From positions 460,956 through 524,955 of the forward strand of contig LNAC01000736.1 in assembly GCA_002007465.1 (NCBI GenBank): a stretch of DNA of 64,000 bases. Reading direction: 5' to 3'. Shown here in pieces: positions 23,392 to 34,545 of the stretch. Below the pieces are notes generated by a model. It did not search any database. It was not told the DNA's origin and worked only from the letters and a program-made list of their open reading frames with translations. The position numbers were made by a program, and so were the translations under genes. The stretch's first letter is position 1; each line of letters starts with the position of its first letter. The DNA comes from Ailurus styani (lineage: Eukaryota; Chordata; Mammalia; Carnivora; Ailuridae).

Positions 23392-23412
23392 ATGAAGAGA
23401 GAGAGAGAGAGC
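23361..23412. repeat. (TC)n-(GA)n inverted simple repeat
   Basis: About 14 TC units, a TATG centre, then AAGAGAGAGAGAGAGAG. The two arms are mutually complementary, so either strand can form a hairpin with a 4-base loop. Confidence 0.95.
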
Positions 23413-23905
23413 TGCATATATTAGCCCCATTTAAAAAGCTTAAACAGGGCGCCTGGGTGGCTCAGTGGGTTAAAGCCGCTGCCTTCGGCTCAGGTCATGA
23501 TCCCAGGGTCCTGGGATCGAGGCCCACATCGGGCTCTCTGCTCAGCAGGGAGCCTGCTTCCTCCTCTCTCCTCTCTCTCTGCCTGCCTCTCTGCCTACTT
23601 GTAATCTCTCTCTCTGTGTCAAATGAATAAATAAAATCTTTAAAAAAAAATAAATAAAAATAAAAAAAAATAAAAATAAAAAGCTTAAACAGGTATGATT
23701 AATTTTAATAGTACTTTTTATTTAATTCAATATAACTAAAATACTTTTTAAACATATGATCGATATTTAAAAATTTAATGGATTTTTTTTCATATATTGT
23801 TTGAAATCCCATATGTATTTTTAGAGCACATCTCAATTTGGACTATTGATATTTTGAGTACTCAATACCCACAGGTGGCTGGTGGCTCCTGTATTGGACA
23901 GTTGT
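23413..23905 (-). mobile_element. DNA-transposon-like MER relic, split by a SINE
   Basis: After the SINE: 'GATTAATTTTAATAGTACTT', 'GAGCACATCTCAATTTGGAC', 'TACTCAATACCCACAGGTGG', 'GGTGGCTCCTGTATTGGACA'. This is the opposite-end version of the family seen at 15612-15748. The SINE at 23447-23677 is nested in it. Confidence 0.6.
23447..23677 (+). mobile_element. Can-SINE, young type, with long impure A tail
   Basis: GGGCGCCTGGGTGGCTCAG head, complete body, tail with several TAAATAAAAATAAA interruptions. Target duplication AAAAAGCTTAAACA at 23433-23446 and 23678-23691 (perfect). Confidence 0.96.
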
Positions 23906-24435
23906 CACTAGAGACTCCAAGATGTCTTCACTCCCGTGCTTACCACCTTGGCTGGAAGGCTGGGCTCAGCTGAGCCTTTCTTCTTCTCCAAGTACTCTTA
24001 AGATGTCCCACGTAGTTTCTCCCACATACCCACATACCACATCACCTTTTTACAAGGTAATTCAGGTTCTGGGAAATTAAGGTGGAAGATGCCAGTCTTT
24101 TTGAAAGGTAAGTCTTGAGCTGGCAGAGCTTCAGTGCCTCTGCACTGAGTACAGGAAAGTAGTCCCAGGCCACCCAGATTCCATGGGAAGCAAAACTGCC
24201 CCACCTCTCCATGGAAAGATGATCAAAAAGTCTACAGCTCCCTTTAACATGCCAGGAAAACATATTAGTTTATCTCTCTGGTTTTGTTCTTTTGTTTGTT
24301 TTTAGTTTATCTCTTAATACAGTGAAGTTGCATGTTTTAAAAGCCACTTCTATACATTTGTAGGATATTGAAATACAGCATATAAGGGAAAGGAAGCAAT
24401 AGTTACATATACTTTGTTAACCCTGGAGAATCATA

Positions 24436-24618
24436 GAAGATTTTATTTATTTATTTGATAGAGAGAGAGAGCACAAGCAGGGGGAGCAGTAGAGGGAGAA
24501 GGAGAAGCAGGTTCCCTGCTGAGCAGTGAGCTGCACTCAGGGCTAGATCCCAGGAACCTGGGATCATGACCTGAGCCAAAGGCAGACACCTAACTGACTG
24601 AGCCGCCCAGGCACCCTG
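24436..24618 (-). mobile_element. Older Can-SINE, antisense
   Basis: GAAGATTTTATTTATTTATT, GAGCACAAGCAGGGGGAGC, GGGATCATGACCTGAGCC, GACTGAGCCGCCCAGGCACC. Target duplication TGGAGAATCATA at 24424-24435 and 24623-24634. Confidence 0.94.
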
Positions 24619-24639
24619 ATCTTGGAGAATCATATTAAT

Positions 24640-26160
24640 GTATGAATTGCTTATAGATGCTTAGATGTATATATACATATATATGCATAGGCATAGAAAT
24701 AAATGACATAGAAATAAAAGGTACATATATTTTTTTTCAAATGATAATTTATCATATAATTTATTTCAGTCAGATTCCTGGTTAATGACACAACACCTAA
24801 TATCACCATTTTTCGTACAGGGAAATAAAACCATTTTTTCTTGTTCCACCAATTTTCTAGTTCTACCATTGTGCCATGGTGAAAAGAGATAGTGCCCTGT
24901 TTTAACTTTACAGTTAACAAAAGCATTATAACGAATTACCTTATTTATGTTTGGACTTAGGTTTTAGTGACTGTTTTTCCATGGAGGTTCTACCGTTACT
25001 CCAAATCACATCTGGATGAATATTTTGTAAACAGGAGATCATGATTTGTTTTCAATTAACCAGCCACAAATATGAAAAAGTAGACCGTAGCAATTTAAAA
25101 AAAAAACTAGAATATTAGGAATTTATTTTCCCTTTAAAAAAATTACAGATATTTGGATAGGTCAGATGAGATCTCACTGCTACTGAAATCAGTAATTTAT
25201 GAGCACTAACTGTAGAAAATGAAATTAAAGTACAGAGAATAAAGAATTCAAGGAACTGCTATCTCAGGGTAGTCATAGATTGTGATTCTGAAATAGATTC
25301 ATTCTGTCACAAAACTAGAGAATGGTAATTGGGCTGGACAGATTCCATATTACTATCAGAGTCCTTGACTTCCTCTAGGAGATGGCCTCAGTGACTAGTT
25401 ACAGACTTCATCTAAACTCATTGGTTTTGACAATGATGAGTCTCTGCTTTTGGGCTTGTCTTACACTCTGCTGAGCAGAGCTGAGGTTAGGAGGTTATCA
25501 GTTGTAGTAAATATCCATAATGGATCAACCAAGAAATAGACCATTATGTGAATTGGAATTGAATCCCCTTGCTACAGTAGCCAAGATGAATTAACCAGGT
25601 GTATGAACCCTCCAGTTTCAGGATGTGCCTAAAAATATGTGGTAATTGAAGAATATAATCACTAAGGCTAAAAAGGAAAAGTTATGTTTTCTGTTAAGCT
25701 CTTCACTGGATCATGCAGTAGATGCCAGTATACAAGTTTGCACATGAACCAGTTAGTAAACTGGTCATTTCAACTTTCCTGCATGGAGCTGCAAAAACTT
25801 ATATCCTAGAACTTGATGTGAGAATTTAGAGGGTTGAATGAACAATAATTTGCTTTTGACTTCTAAAGCACTTGACAGATTGACAATTTGAAAAGTTCTG
25901 AATTGAATTAACTCTTACCCATGGTGTGCACTGAATAAGTGAGTCATCAGATTAAAATTAATCTTGTAAATTCAGACCTAAGAAACACATGAGATGGATT
26001 AATCACATTATAATTCACTTATCTTTCATTTTTTCAACTTATGTATTTACCGTATCACTACATTCTTTCCTTCAATTTTACCCTTATTGCCAAGGAACAT
26101 TCTGTAGGAGGCAAGTGATCTCGTATTTATTAAAACAAATAAAAATTTTAAAAATCCATT
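24640..26160. other. Unrecognised stretch
   Basis: About 1.5 kb of AT-rich sequence without a family I can name, no splice-like exon and only short frames. Confidence 0.45.
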
Positions 26161-26164
26161 TATA

Positions 26165-26400
26165 AAATCCATTACTATGTGCCAGATACCATGTAAGGCA
26201 ATTCACCTTTATGTTCCTATTATTGCTGACATGAAATACAGGAGATGAATACTATTATTACTTCTATTTCACAGATGATAAAACTGAGGTTTGGAATGAT
26301 TAAGTCACTTGCACAATGTCCTGCAGCTGATGAGGGGCACAGAAGGGATGTGTACACAAGCTTGCCAGTCTCTAAAGCTCTAGATCTTAACCATGTGCAA
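26165..26400 (-). mobile_element. MIR SINE relic, antisense
   Basis: 'ACTATGTGCCAGATACCATG', 'CACAGATGATAAAACTGAGG', 'AAGTCACTTGCACAATGTCC', 'GCAGCTGATGAGGGGCACAG' in antisense MIR order. Confidence 0.92.
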
Positions 26401-26904
26401 GAGTGGGGATAGCAGGAGTTTCGGTAATAGTAATAGTATAGCAGTCAAGAGCTAATGTTTACTGAGCACTTACTATATGCCAGTGTCTGATTTTATTCCC
26501 AGCCAGCTGGCCTGGAGACTTTCTAGACTGACACCCAAAGAACATGCTAGAGCCCTACAGCATTCCTCCAGCAGCACCAAGTGGTCTACAGCTTCCTCAG
26601 CACCTAGCAAATTCTCAGGCTTGGCTTCTCCCTATGGAGACACTCTGCAGCACCCAGAGGGCAAACTTCCAGCAAGTCCCAACAGCGAAACACGTTGGTG
26701 CCTTCTTTGCCATCAGTGAGTCTCATGTGTGCCCTCCCCATCAGCCTGCATCCCAGCCTCCCAACCAGGATGGTGTTCTGGGAAGGCATTGCTTGAGTGG
26801 CCTGTCTCAGCCCTCAGATTGTGGTTATTTTCTTAGCTGCATATTATCATTTTCCCTGACACTCCACACCAAATTCCCCATGATTCCAACCTTCTATTAA
26901 TCAT
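26401..26904. other. Unrecognised stretch between MIR and MLT1 end
   Basis: Less AT-rich. The overlapping plus frames (80 and 118 codons) carry no domain. It may be the diverged 5' part of the MLT1 element to its right. Confidence 0.4.
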
Positions 26905-27046
26905 TCTTTATACTCAGTTTTGTGTTCAACTCTGCCAACATCTTGATCTTGGATTTCTAGCCTCCAGATCTGAGAGAAAATAAGTTTCTGTTGTGTAGGC
27001 CACCAACTATGTGGTACTTACTTAGACAAGGCCAGCAGACTAATAC
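26905..27046 (+). mobile_element. MLT1-type LTR 3' end
   Basis: 'CCAACATCTTGATCTTGGAT', 'TCTAGCCTCCAGATCTGAGA', 'AAATAAGTTTCTGTTGTGTA', ending 'AGCAGACTAATAC': the conserved 3' end of MaLR MLT1 LTRs including the polyadenylation region. No retroviral genes visible. Confidence 0.85.
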
Positions 27047-27291
27047 ATACCCCAAACCGTGAATCCCAGTGCTACACCTCTACCTTCAGTTGTCTACCAC
27101 ATATCTCCACATAGTTTTCAAACTTTAACCTTACCTGCCAAAGTAGTCCTTCGCATGCATTCTCTATCATAATTCATCCCCTCGTTAGTTATGGAGTCAC
27201 TTGAGCCACAGATCCCAGAATCTCTCATTTCCTTAGGGTCTCATGGGACTTTTAGTCATGACAACTCTAACCGCAAGATACTCACTTTTGA

Positions 27292-27492
27292 GGGCGCCTG
27301 GGTGGCTCAGTGGGTTAAAGCCTCTGCCTTCGGCTCAGGTCATGATCCCAGGGTCCTGGGATCGAGGCCCGCATCGGGCTCTCTGCTCGGCAGGGAGCCT
27401 GCTTCCTCCTCTCTCTCTGCCTGCCTCTCTGCCTACTTGTGATCTCTCTCTCTCTCTATGTCAAATAAATAAATAAAATCTTTAAAAAAAAA
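27292..27492 (+). mobile_element. Can-SINE, young type
   Basis: Clean full copy with perfect 17-bp target duplication AAGATACTCACTTTTGA at 27275-27291 and 27493-27509, among the youngest-looking in the window. The two plus frames across it are SINE translations. Confidence 0.97.
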
Positions 27493-27509
27493 AAGATACT
27501 CACTTTTGA

Positions 27510-28180
27510 TAGGATCTAGTAATCTTACTCCTGGGTATAGATCCAAAGGAATTAAAATCATTATCTTGAAGAAAAACCTGCATCCTCATGTTCACTGAAG
27601 CATTATGCAGAATAGTTAAGCCACTGGAAACAATCTAAGTGTCTGTCAACAGATGAATGAAAAAAAGATGTCGTATACAACAGGATATTTTTCAGCCATG
27701 AGAAAGAAGGAAAGCCTGCTGTTTTCAATAATATGGATGGTCCTTAAAGACATTATGCTAAGTGAGATAAGTCAGTGAAAGGCAAATGCTATGTGGTATC
27801 ACCTACAGGTAGAATCTAAAAAACTTAACTTGTAAAAACAGAGAGTAGAATGGTGGTTAGGAGGGATGGCTATGGGGGTGTTGAAGAGATGTTGTTCAAG
27901 GGTACACATTTACAGCCATCGGATAAATAAGTTCTGGAGAGCTAATTCACAACCAAAGGATTTTGTCAACCATACTATATTATAAACTTCAAATTTGCCA
28001 AGAGACTAAATCATAACCATTCTCAACAGAACAAAGAAAAAATGCATGATATGATAAAGATGTTAACTAATGCTACTGTTGCAATCATATTGCAATATGT
28101 AAATGAATCCAACCAATATGTATATACCTCAAATGTATACAATGTTGTATGTCAATTATGTCTCAAAAAATACATTTTTT
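27510..28180 (+). mobile_element. L1 3' end (ORF2 end and 3' UTR), sense
   Basis: 'AATCTTACTCCTGGGTATAG', 'GTCTGTCAACAGATGAATGA', 'GGACATTATGCTAAGTGAGA'-like text (near 27750), then a 3' UTR 'GTAGAATGGTGGTTAGGAGG' and A-rich end. ORF2 is frame-disrupted and the copy is dead. A Can-SINE sits in its A-rich tail. Confidence 0.85.
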
Positions 28181-28370
28181 AAAGATTTTATTTATTTATT
28201 TGACAGAGAGAGAGAGAGATCACGAGTAGGCAGAGAGGCAGGCAGAGGGAGAGGGGGGAGCAGGCTCCCTGCCGAGCAGAGAGCCCGATGCGGGCCTCGA
28301 TCCCAGGACCCTGAGATCATGACGTGAGCCAAAGGCAGAGGCTTAAACCACTGAGCCACCCTGGTGCCCC
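28181..28370 (-). mobile_element. Can-SINE, young type, antisense
   Basis: AAAGATTTTATTTATTTATT to GCCACCCTGGTGCCCC. Target duplication ACATTTTTT at 28172-28180 and 28371-28379, in the A/T-rich L1 tail. The minus frame 28192-28374 is SINE translation. Confidence 0.95.
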
Positions 28371-28399
28371 ACATTTTTTTTAAAAGAAAAAGAAAAACA

Positions 28400-28615
28400 A
28401 TTCAGACTTGTGGTTATCAGAGGTGGGGGATGGGGGCAAACTGGAGAAAGGTGGTGAAAAGGTACAAATTTCCAGTCATAAGATAAATATTAAGGATGTA
28501 ATGTACAACATGACTACAGCTAATATTTGCTATACGGCTTAGAGGGAGGTTGTTAAGAATTAGTTTCTAAGAGTTCTCATCGCAAGGGGAAAATACTGTT
28601 TTTTTTTCTTTCCTC

Positions 28616-28655
<40 letters not shown>

Positions 28656-28860
28656 TCCTTTTTTCTTTCTTTCTCTTTCTTTCTCTTTCTTTCTTCTTTT
28701 TGTTTGTATCTTTATGAGGTGATGGATATTAACCAAACTTATCATGATGATCGTTTCACAATATATGTACATCCAATCATTAGGCTGGCTGTACACCTGA
28801 AACTTATACAGCGATGTATGTAAATTATATCTCAATAAAACTGGAAATAAGATATTCAAA
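28400..28860 (+). mobile_element. Second L1 3' UTR end, sense
   Basis: 'GTGGTTATCAGAGGTGGGGG', 'GTACAAATTTCCAGTCATAA', 'GAGTTCTCATCGCAAGGGGA', 'CATTAGGCTGGCTGTACACC', ending 'ATATCTCAATAAAACTGGAA', the conserved L1 3' terminal sequence. It follows another L1 3' end in the same orientation and is split by a CTTT tract. Confidence 0.87.
28599..28699 (+). repeat. (CTTT)n microsatellite inside an L1 3' UTR
   Basis: CTTTCTTTCTTTCTTTCTTT units with a few breaks, expanded at a T-rich point of the L1 3' UTR. Confidence 0.95.
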
Positions 28861-28949
28861 CTTTTTTCCTCCTATGTCTCCCATACTGCTCGCCTATTTC
28901 ATGATTTCATTGTATTTTTCTTTACCATTTCAGGAGACAAGAGGATCTT

Positions 28950-29060
28950 CTCAGTGTCTCTGATTGCTCCTTTTCTGGTCCATCTCTTTTCAATTCATAC
29001 CTTAAATCCTGGTCTAATTATGTCACTTTAAAAGCCCATAACAGCCTCTTGCTCAAGGTA
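28950..29060 (+). mobile_element. Possible L2 internal fragment
   Basis: 'GGTCTAATTATGTCACTTTA' and 'AGCCCATAACAGCCTCTTGC' resemble the L2 text 'atcatgtcactcccctgctt..aaaaccctcc'. Short and diverged. Confidence 0.4.
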
Positions 29061-29349
29061 GCTTTTCCCAAACTGTATCTCACAGAATGTTTCCCAAGAG
29101 ATATTCCTATAAAAATGGTTCTGTGGTTTGACTCACAAAACTGCCCATATGTGTAGTAAAGACTCATAAAATACCTGTAGAAAAGTCTTTTATTTGATTT
29201 TATTTACTCCAGCATTTTTCAGCTACAGGAACTATCTAACACCTTCCCCCACCTCCATCCCATTTTTTTCATCTTTGTACGTGTTGAGAAATGTAAAAAG
29301 AAATTTTTTTCTAGTTTGATGGCAGACTCTGTGGTTGTCACCGTGTTGT

Positions 29350-29755
29350 GGACATTTGCTAGTACCCCACCCACATCTCCTAGAATTGCTGTATTGTTTT
29401 TGAGGAACCGCCCACAGGCTACTGGAGTCCATCCCCTGGGATGGCCTGAGCCTCTTGAGGAAGGATGCTGGAAAAGCCGGAAAATCCAGCTCTCTTGCCT
29501 CAGGTCTTGAGGACCAGAAGGTATTATTTACAGTGTTATTTACACCACAGAGTTCCCCTGCAGGATCATGCTGACACTGTTATCAAGGGAACTCTGCTGG
29601 AAATCAGACTCTTTTCCTTCACTGCATCGCTTCTTTCCATTCCCTCCCCTGCCTCCTCCACCCCTGCACCAGATACTCCTGGGAGCTTTCATAAACCACT
29701 TGCATAGAAATCCTTTCTCATATGCAGATGGTCCCCCAAGATTCTTTTAAGTCTC
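29350..29755 (+). mobile_element. Possible ancient LTR 3' part
   Basis: 'GAGTTCCCCTGCAGGATCAT', 'GGGAGCTTTCATAAACCACT' and 'TGCATAGAAATCCTTTCTCA' resemble a common mammalian LTR end as I recall it. Divergence is high and no subfamily is assigned. Confidence 0.35.
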
Positions 29756-30250
29756 TTTTACTGTGTAGCAGTTACATGGTTGGAAGAGAGCAGTAATTCC
29801 ACTCCTCCCACCACAGTGCACTCATGAGAAAGCTAGCCTAAGCAAATCGATGACCAGCATTACAATGGCATGATCCAGACCTGGAGCTAACTTTAGAGTG
29901 GTCATAAGATCCAATCAGACCAATAACCACGAGGAGGGCTTTGTTGTACAAATAAACACAGTTACATGAAAATCAGAACCAAAGGCATGGTTGGGAAATA
30001 AGCATTCCTCTGTCTCCGAATGTCGTCCTTAAGGCACTTGGCGTACTTGATGAGTTGAGACTGTATTTTCAGGGACATGGGTCTTGAGAGACCCTTGTTT
30101 GAGACCGTGAGAATAAATAAGAATGTGAATCAGATCACTCTTTTAAGAAGAAATGAGGTCAAGATGGTTCTAGTATGTTGGGGATTACATATTTCCATTT
30201 GAAAGGAACCTAAATAAGCAGTTGTATAGTCACAGAAGTAGAGATATCTA
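29756..30250. other. Unrecognised stretch
   Basis: No feature recognised. Confidence 0.4.
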
Positions 30251-30251
30251 T

Positions 30252-30700
30252 TGTTGCAGGGTTCCAAGTTTCTTCTCTCACAGAGTTGAAGAATGAATCT
30301 CATGGACAAAAAAAAATGAAGTGAAATGTAAGTTTATTAAATGAAGGTGAGAACAGAAAGGAAAGAAAAGGAGCTCTCCAGAGTGAGAGGTCATGAATGG
30401 GTTGCCATTGAAGGCTTTTGGGTTGGTCTTTTATAGAAAACTGACCAGGGAACTGGTGAATACCTTGTCTATAACACTTCAGACAAACAAGGTGGATTTT
30501 TAAATGTTATGAAAATATCTCGTCTATATTTAGAACAAACAAGGTGGATTTTTTATGTTCCCTCCGCTCTTGTTAATATCTTGTCTATAACATTTCACCA
30601 CATCTGGGATTTCTGTGAGCCTGGTTATGAAGCTCCCTGCCTGTCTCTCTCTACCCCGCCTCACCTAGTCCCTTACTCACTATTTCCCCACACTTCATGG
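30252..30700 (-). mobile_element. LTR-like element, antisense, with internal repeats
   Basis: Starts TGTTGCAGGGTTCC. About 80 bases in it carries TTTATTAAA, an antisense AATAAA-type signal, followed by text resembling carnivore or ungulate endogenous LTRs. A motif with ACAAACAAGGTGGATTTTT appears twice and CTTGTCTATAACA-like units recur (30468-30595). No internal retroviral genes seen; right end uncertain. Confidence 0.5.
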
Positions 30701-30756
30701 TGGCCTGGTATCACCTTCGCAGCAATATTCCTAACCCTTCTGCACCTGAGGTCCTC

Positions 30757-30944
30757 CAAGTGTGGTATGGTACCTAGACCAGCAACAGCAGCATCACCCG
30801 GGAGCTTATTAAAAGTAAAAATTCTTGAGTTCCAACAACAGAAAAACTTCTGAAGTAAAATCTTACCGGAGGGTGGGGCACAGCAATCATTGTTTTAATA
30901 AGCACTTATTAATTCTGCTGCATGCCAAAGTTTGAGAAACTCTG
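30757..30944 (-). mobile_element. MER5A hAT-Charlie DNA transposon, antisense
   Basis: 'GTGTGGTATGGTACCTAGAC', 'AGCAGCATCACCCGGGAGCT', 'GGGTGGGGCACAGCAATC' (near 30870), 'GCATGCCAAAGTTTGAGAAA': the antisense MER5A order with recognisable termini. Confidence 0.87.
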
Positions 30945-31244
30945 TTCTCAAAGTTCTCAAAGTGGGTATTAACACTTGACCTCATATCCCTCCTGTTAAT
31001 TCATGCTCACCCTTGTCTCTCTACCTGTACTTTCTTAAATATAATGTGCTCTGTCATCTGATCATTGCTTTGATTCCAAATACTATAATTTATGGAAAAA
31101 TCATTTCAATTCCATACATTTTGTACATTTTTACCTCACAAATCACTTATTTCTTATTGCCACAGTAGCAAATAATGTCTTAGCTAGCTAGAGTTTTCTT
31201 AATATCTCACAAGTCTGCATTTGTGTTCCATGCAATACTTTCTT

Positions 31245-31291
31245 TTTCTTTTTTTTTAAAGATTACATTTATTTATTTGAGAGAGAGAAAG

Positions 31292-31327
<36 letters not shown>

Positions 31328-31462
31328 AGGCAGGGAGAGTCAGAGGGAGAAGCAGACTCCCTGCTGAGCAGGGAACCCGATGCAGGACTCAATATGGGGA
31401 CTCCAAGGTCGTGATCTGAGGTGAAGGCAGTCGCTTAACCAACTGAGCCACCCAGGCCCCTG
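31245..31462 (-). mobile_element. Older Can-SINE with expanded GA block, antisense
   Basis: AAAGATTACATTTATTTATT, an enlarged (GA)n stretch at 31278-31324, GTCGTGATCTGAGGTGAAGG, CAACTGAGCCACCCAGG. Target duplication CATGCAATACTTTCTT (31229-31244) and CATGTGATACTTTCTT (31463-31478). Confidence 0.94.
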
Positions 31463-31552
31463 CATGTGATACTTTCTTAAAGAGAGAGGTATGTACATTT
31501 CTGTGTGTATATATAGTGATTATTTTCATGAATCAGCCTCCTAATATTTTCT

Positions 31553-31736
31553 TTTTTTAAAAGATTTTATTTATTTGACAGAGAGAGAGCACAAGCAGGG
31601 GGAGTGGCAGGCAGTGGGAGAGGGAGAAGCAGGCTCCCCAAAGAGCAGGGGAAGCCTGATATGGGACTCAGTCCCAGGACTCCGGGATCATGACCTGAGC
31701 CCAAGGCAGTTGCTTAACCAACTGAGCAGGCGCTGA
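31553..31736 (-). mobile_element. Older Can-SINE, antisense, altered head
   Basis: AAAAGATTTTATTTATTTGA, CACAAGCAGGGGGAGTGGC, CCGGGATCATGACCTGAGC, CAACTGAGC then an abnormal end lacking the usual CCACCCAGGCGCCCC. Target duplication GCCTCCTAATATTTTCT (31536-31552) and GCCTGCTAATTTTTTCT (31737-31753). Confidence 0.92.
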
Positions 31737-31753
31737 GCCTGCTAATTTTTTCT

Positions 31754-33965
31754 AACTAAGTATTGCATTTCACTCTATAAAAACAACTTTTTTTCATATT
31801 TAGTTAGTTAAAAATAACTCTATAATCTAGTCTAATTATTGGAAGCTTTCAAATTGCTTTAAACTTCTCACCCATCCCCAGTAATATTTAATAATCCTTT
31901 GAGAAGCTTCACCTGGTTCCACTTTTATGTTTTGCAAACGGGTTTTACTTTGCTACACTTTTAAAAGATAATTCTCTCTAGATAATCAAGCTAAGTAGAT
32001 GAATTTTGGTATAAAATACAACCAGAATTCTTAAACAGTCAGAGAACTGGGCAAGTATAATGAATTATTTTTTATAGAGCTATACAACTAATCAAATGTT
32101 TATAAAAATGTGAATCCAGAAAACACTGGGGACAGATAATTTTGAGGTTAACATTTTATATTACTGTAACTATTCATTCTTAAATGATAATTCCTGATAA
32201 ATATGAACACTGCTCTTTAAAGTCTTTCTTCTAAGCTGGAAGATCTTCTTCTACCCAGATCTTTGCTTTTCAATCGGAGGAAAGAAGAGTTTGAGAGAAG
32301 GGGAGGGAAGGCAAGTGGCTAGGCAGCCCCAGAGAAGGCATGGTGTGCCCTGCCTAAGTGAGGCTGGAGAAAAAGAGGAAGTTTGTTTGCTTGTTTGCTC
32401 TTTGGAGGAGGATATATATGAATATATGTTTATAAAAAGAAACATGGCTCTGTTGTGGAGGAAATTGGGAAATTTACATGACCTGGATTCTGAACGAATG
32501 AACGAACTAACTAACTAAATGGGAATAAAAATCTCAGGGCTAAAAGAAGGAAGATGTTTCTTTTGGGGAAACTGGGGGTTGGAGAACTATCTGGCTGGAC
32601 CACTCCAAAGCATTTATTTAGATGTGCGGCACTCGTAAAGAGAGTCTAAGATGAGAATGAACGTGTTATAAATGAGAATCTTTTTAAACCGGAGCATTTT
32701 TAACCCGTAAAATGGGGTAACAAAATCTTCTCACCTGTTTTCCTAGAATATATAAAGAAATGAAATTTGTAGAGAATCCCTACTTTCCAGAGCTCCAATG
32801 ATGCTCCTTCCCTCTGTCTATTCCACATCCATGTGCCCTTGAATACCACTTGGCGAATCAAAGAGATCTTACAATTTGGGGGAGCGTATTAGAGCACCAC
32901 ATGTAATGAAAGTCTTCACCTTTGTGAAACAGGGATGTGTGTGTGTTATATGTGGCCAAGTATAATCATGGAGTTAATGAATTTGAAGGCAACTCTTAAG
33001 ACTTGGCACTGGGCTAATACCAATTCACTACACTAGAGCTAACAGCTGCCAGAGGAACTGTTCTTTGACTATCTCATGATAATGAAACTTTATTTGCAAG
33101 AGAAATTAATGTTTATCCCCACCTCAGTTCCCACTCGCCCCCACCAAATTCCCTGTTTTCATAGGCATCTGAGTATTGAGGCCTTAGGCAGGCTCTCCTC
33201 CAATGTTTCCTGCCTGTGGACACTTCCTCTGCTAATTTGTGTGTTATAATTACTCGCTGATCACTGGAGACAATTTCTCAAAGCTACTGCTTTACTGAGA
33301 TGTAGGCTCCTATATATTCTGGGAAGAGGGATTCTTTCAGAAAAGTTCACTTAAACAAAAATAAGACAGAGAACAGCTCTTGCTTGAAAGTAGATTTTAG
33401 GCTTGAAATGTATTCCATAAATGTACATAGTGGCAATTCAGAAGGAGGCAATCAAGAAGAAGCCACGGAAGAGTTCATTAAAATACCTCGGCATTGCTTT
33501 AAATCACTGAGTTTGTAAATATTTCCTACTGTAGAATTTTAAAACTCTACCGACATCTTACTGTGTTGGAATGAAATGAGTATGTCAAATCCATCATAAT
33601 CAAAACCAAGGAAAAGACAAAATAAGTGTAAGGTAAGTCATTTTCTCTTCCTCGTTGGTCATGGTCTGTGGTGGTATTTATATTCTCTGTTGAACAGAGA
33701 ATTCCAAATATGTTTTCTTAAGTGAAAACTCAGTGTAAAGCCTCCTGTTTTATATTAAAAGTTCATGTGAAAAAGAAAATTAGACACTAATTTGTGTTAG
33801 CAAATTTCTTTCCTTAAAAAAAGAGCAATTAGAATCTCTGCCTCTTCCTTCCACCCATTTCTCAAATATACCACATCTGTCCACGGACTCTCACCTTGTG
33901 ATTGCCACTGTGGACAGAGACTCTGTCCCCCTTCCTAATGACTACATATTGTAATGCTTGTCTTC
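31754..33965. other. Repeat-poor unrecognised stretch
   Basis: About 2.2 kb with no SINE, L1, L2 or LTR that I can identify and no exon-like signal. Short frames only. Confidence 0.45.
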
Positions 33966-33969
33966 TCAC

Positions 33970-34545
33970 AATTGATTCTGGAAGCCAGAAGCCAGAGCAA
34001 TCTTTTAAAAAATAATTCTAAATTAGATGAATTCACTTACATGCTTAAATTGCTTCCAAGGCCACCAGCCTCAGTTAGAATAACATCCAAACCCTTGCCC
34101 CGACTTATAATGCCCACTGTGAGCTGCCTCTGACCTCCACTTAACCGACCACTCCTCTACGTTGGCCATTTGTGTCCTTTTCTCGAACTTACCTACCTTA
34201 CCATCTGCCTACAGTGGCATTAGCTGTTCTGTCAGCTTGGAACATTCTTTCCCCTTATCTTTAGTTGGCTGTCTCCTCATGGTTCAGATCTTAACATCTT
34301 GTTCAAAGAAAACTTCCCTGACCTGTCTAAAAGAGACACCCTGTTTATGTTTATCATGTTAGCCTGTTTTAATTCTCGACATAGTGTATAGATAGGTTCT
34401 TGTTTGTTTATTTATTGTCTGCCTCTCCCTCACTTCATCAGGATGCTGTTTGGCTAATTCAAGCTATATCACCAGCATCGAGAACAGAGCACAACCATTA
34501 CATATGTTCAGTAAATCTTTGTTGAATAAATGACTGAATTAAAGT
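33970..34545 (+). mobile_element. L2 3' region
   Basis: Collinear with the L2 3' end: 'AGCCAGAGCAATCTTTTAAA', 'AGAATAACATCCAAACCCTT', 'TCAGCTTGGAACATTCTTTC', 'GAAAACTTCCCTGACCTG', ending 'GTTCAGTAAATCTTTGTTGA' and 'AATAAATGACTGAA'. One of the better-preserved L2 copies here. Confidence 0.9.

Larger units (their letters stand above)
23125..24225 (-). mobile_element. MaLR (MLT1-like) LTR relic, antisense, interrupted
   Basis: Left part 'TGTTATGGAACAAACTACAC ... CACAGATGTTGTGGGTTAAG ... CAACTGAGTGGTTCTTTTGC' and right part from about 23910 'CTCCAAGATGTCTTCACTCC ... GGCTGGAAGGCTGGGCTCAG' follow one antisense MaLR-type LTR in order. The middle is occupied by the CT/GA hairpin, a DNA-transposon relic and a Can-SINE. 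Retroviral genes are absent. Family name by recall only. Confidence 0.6.
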
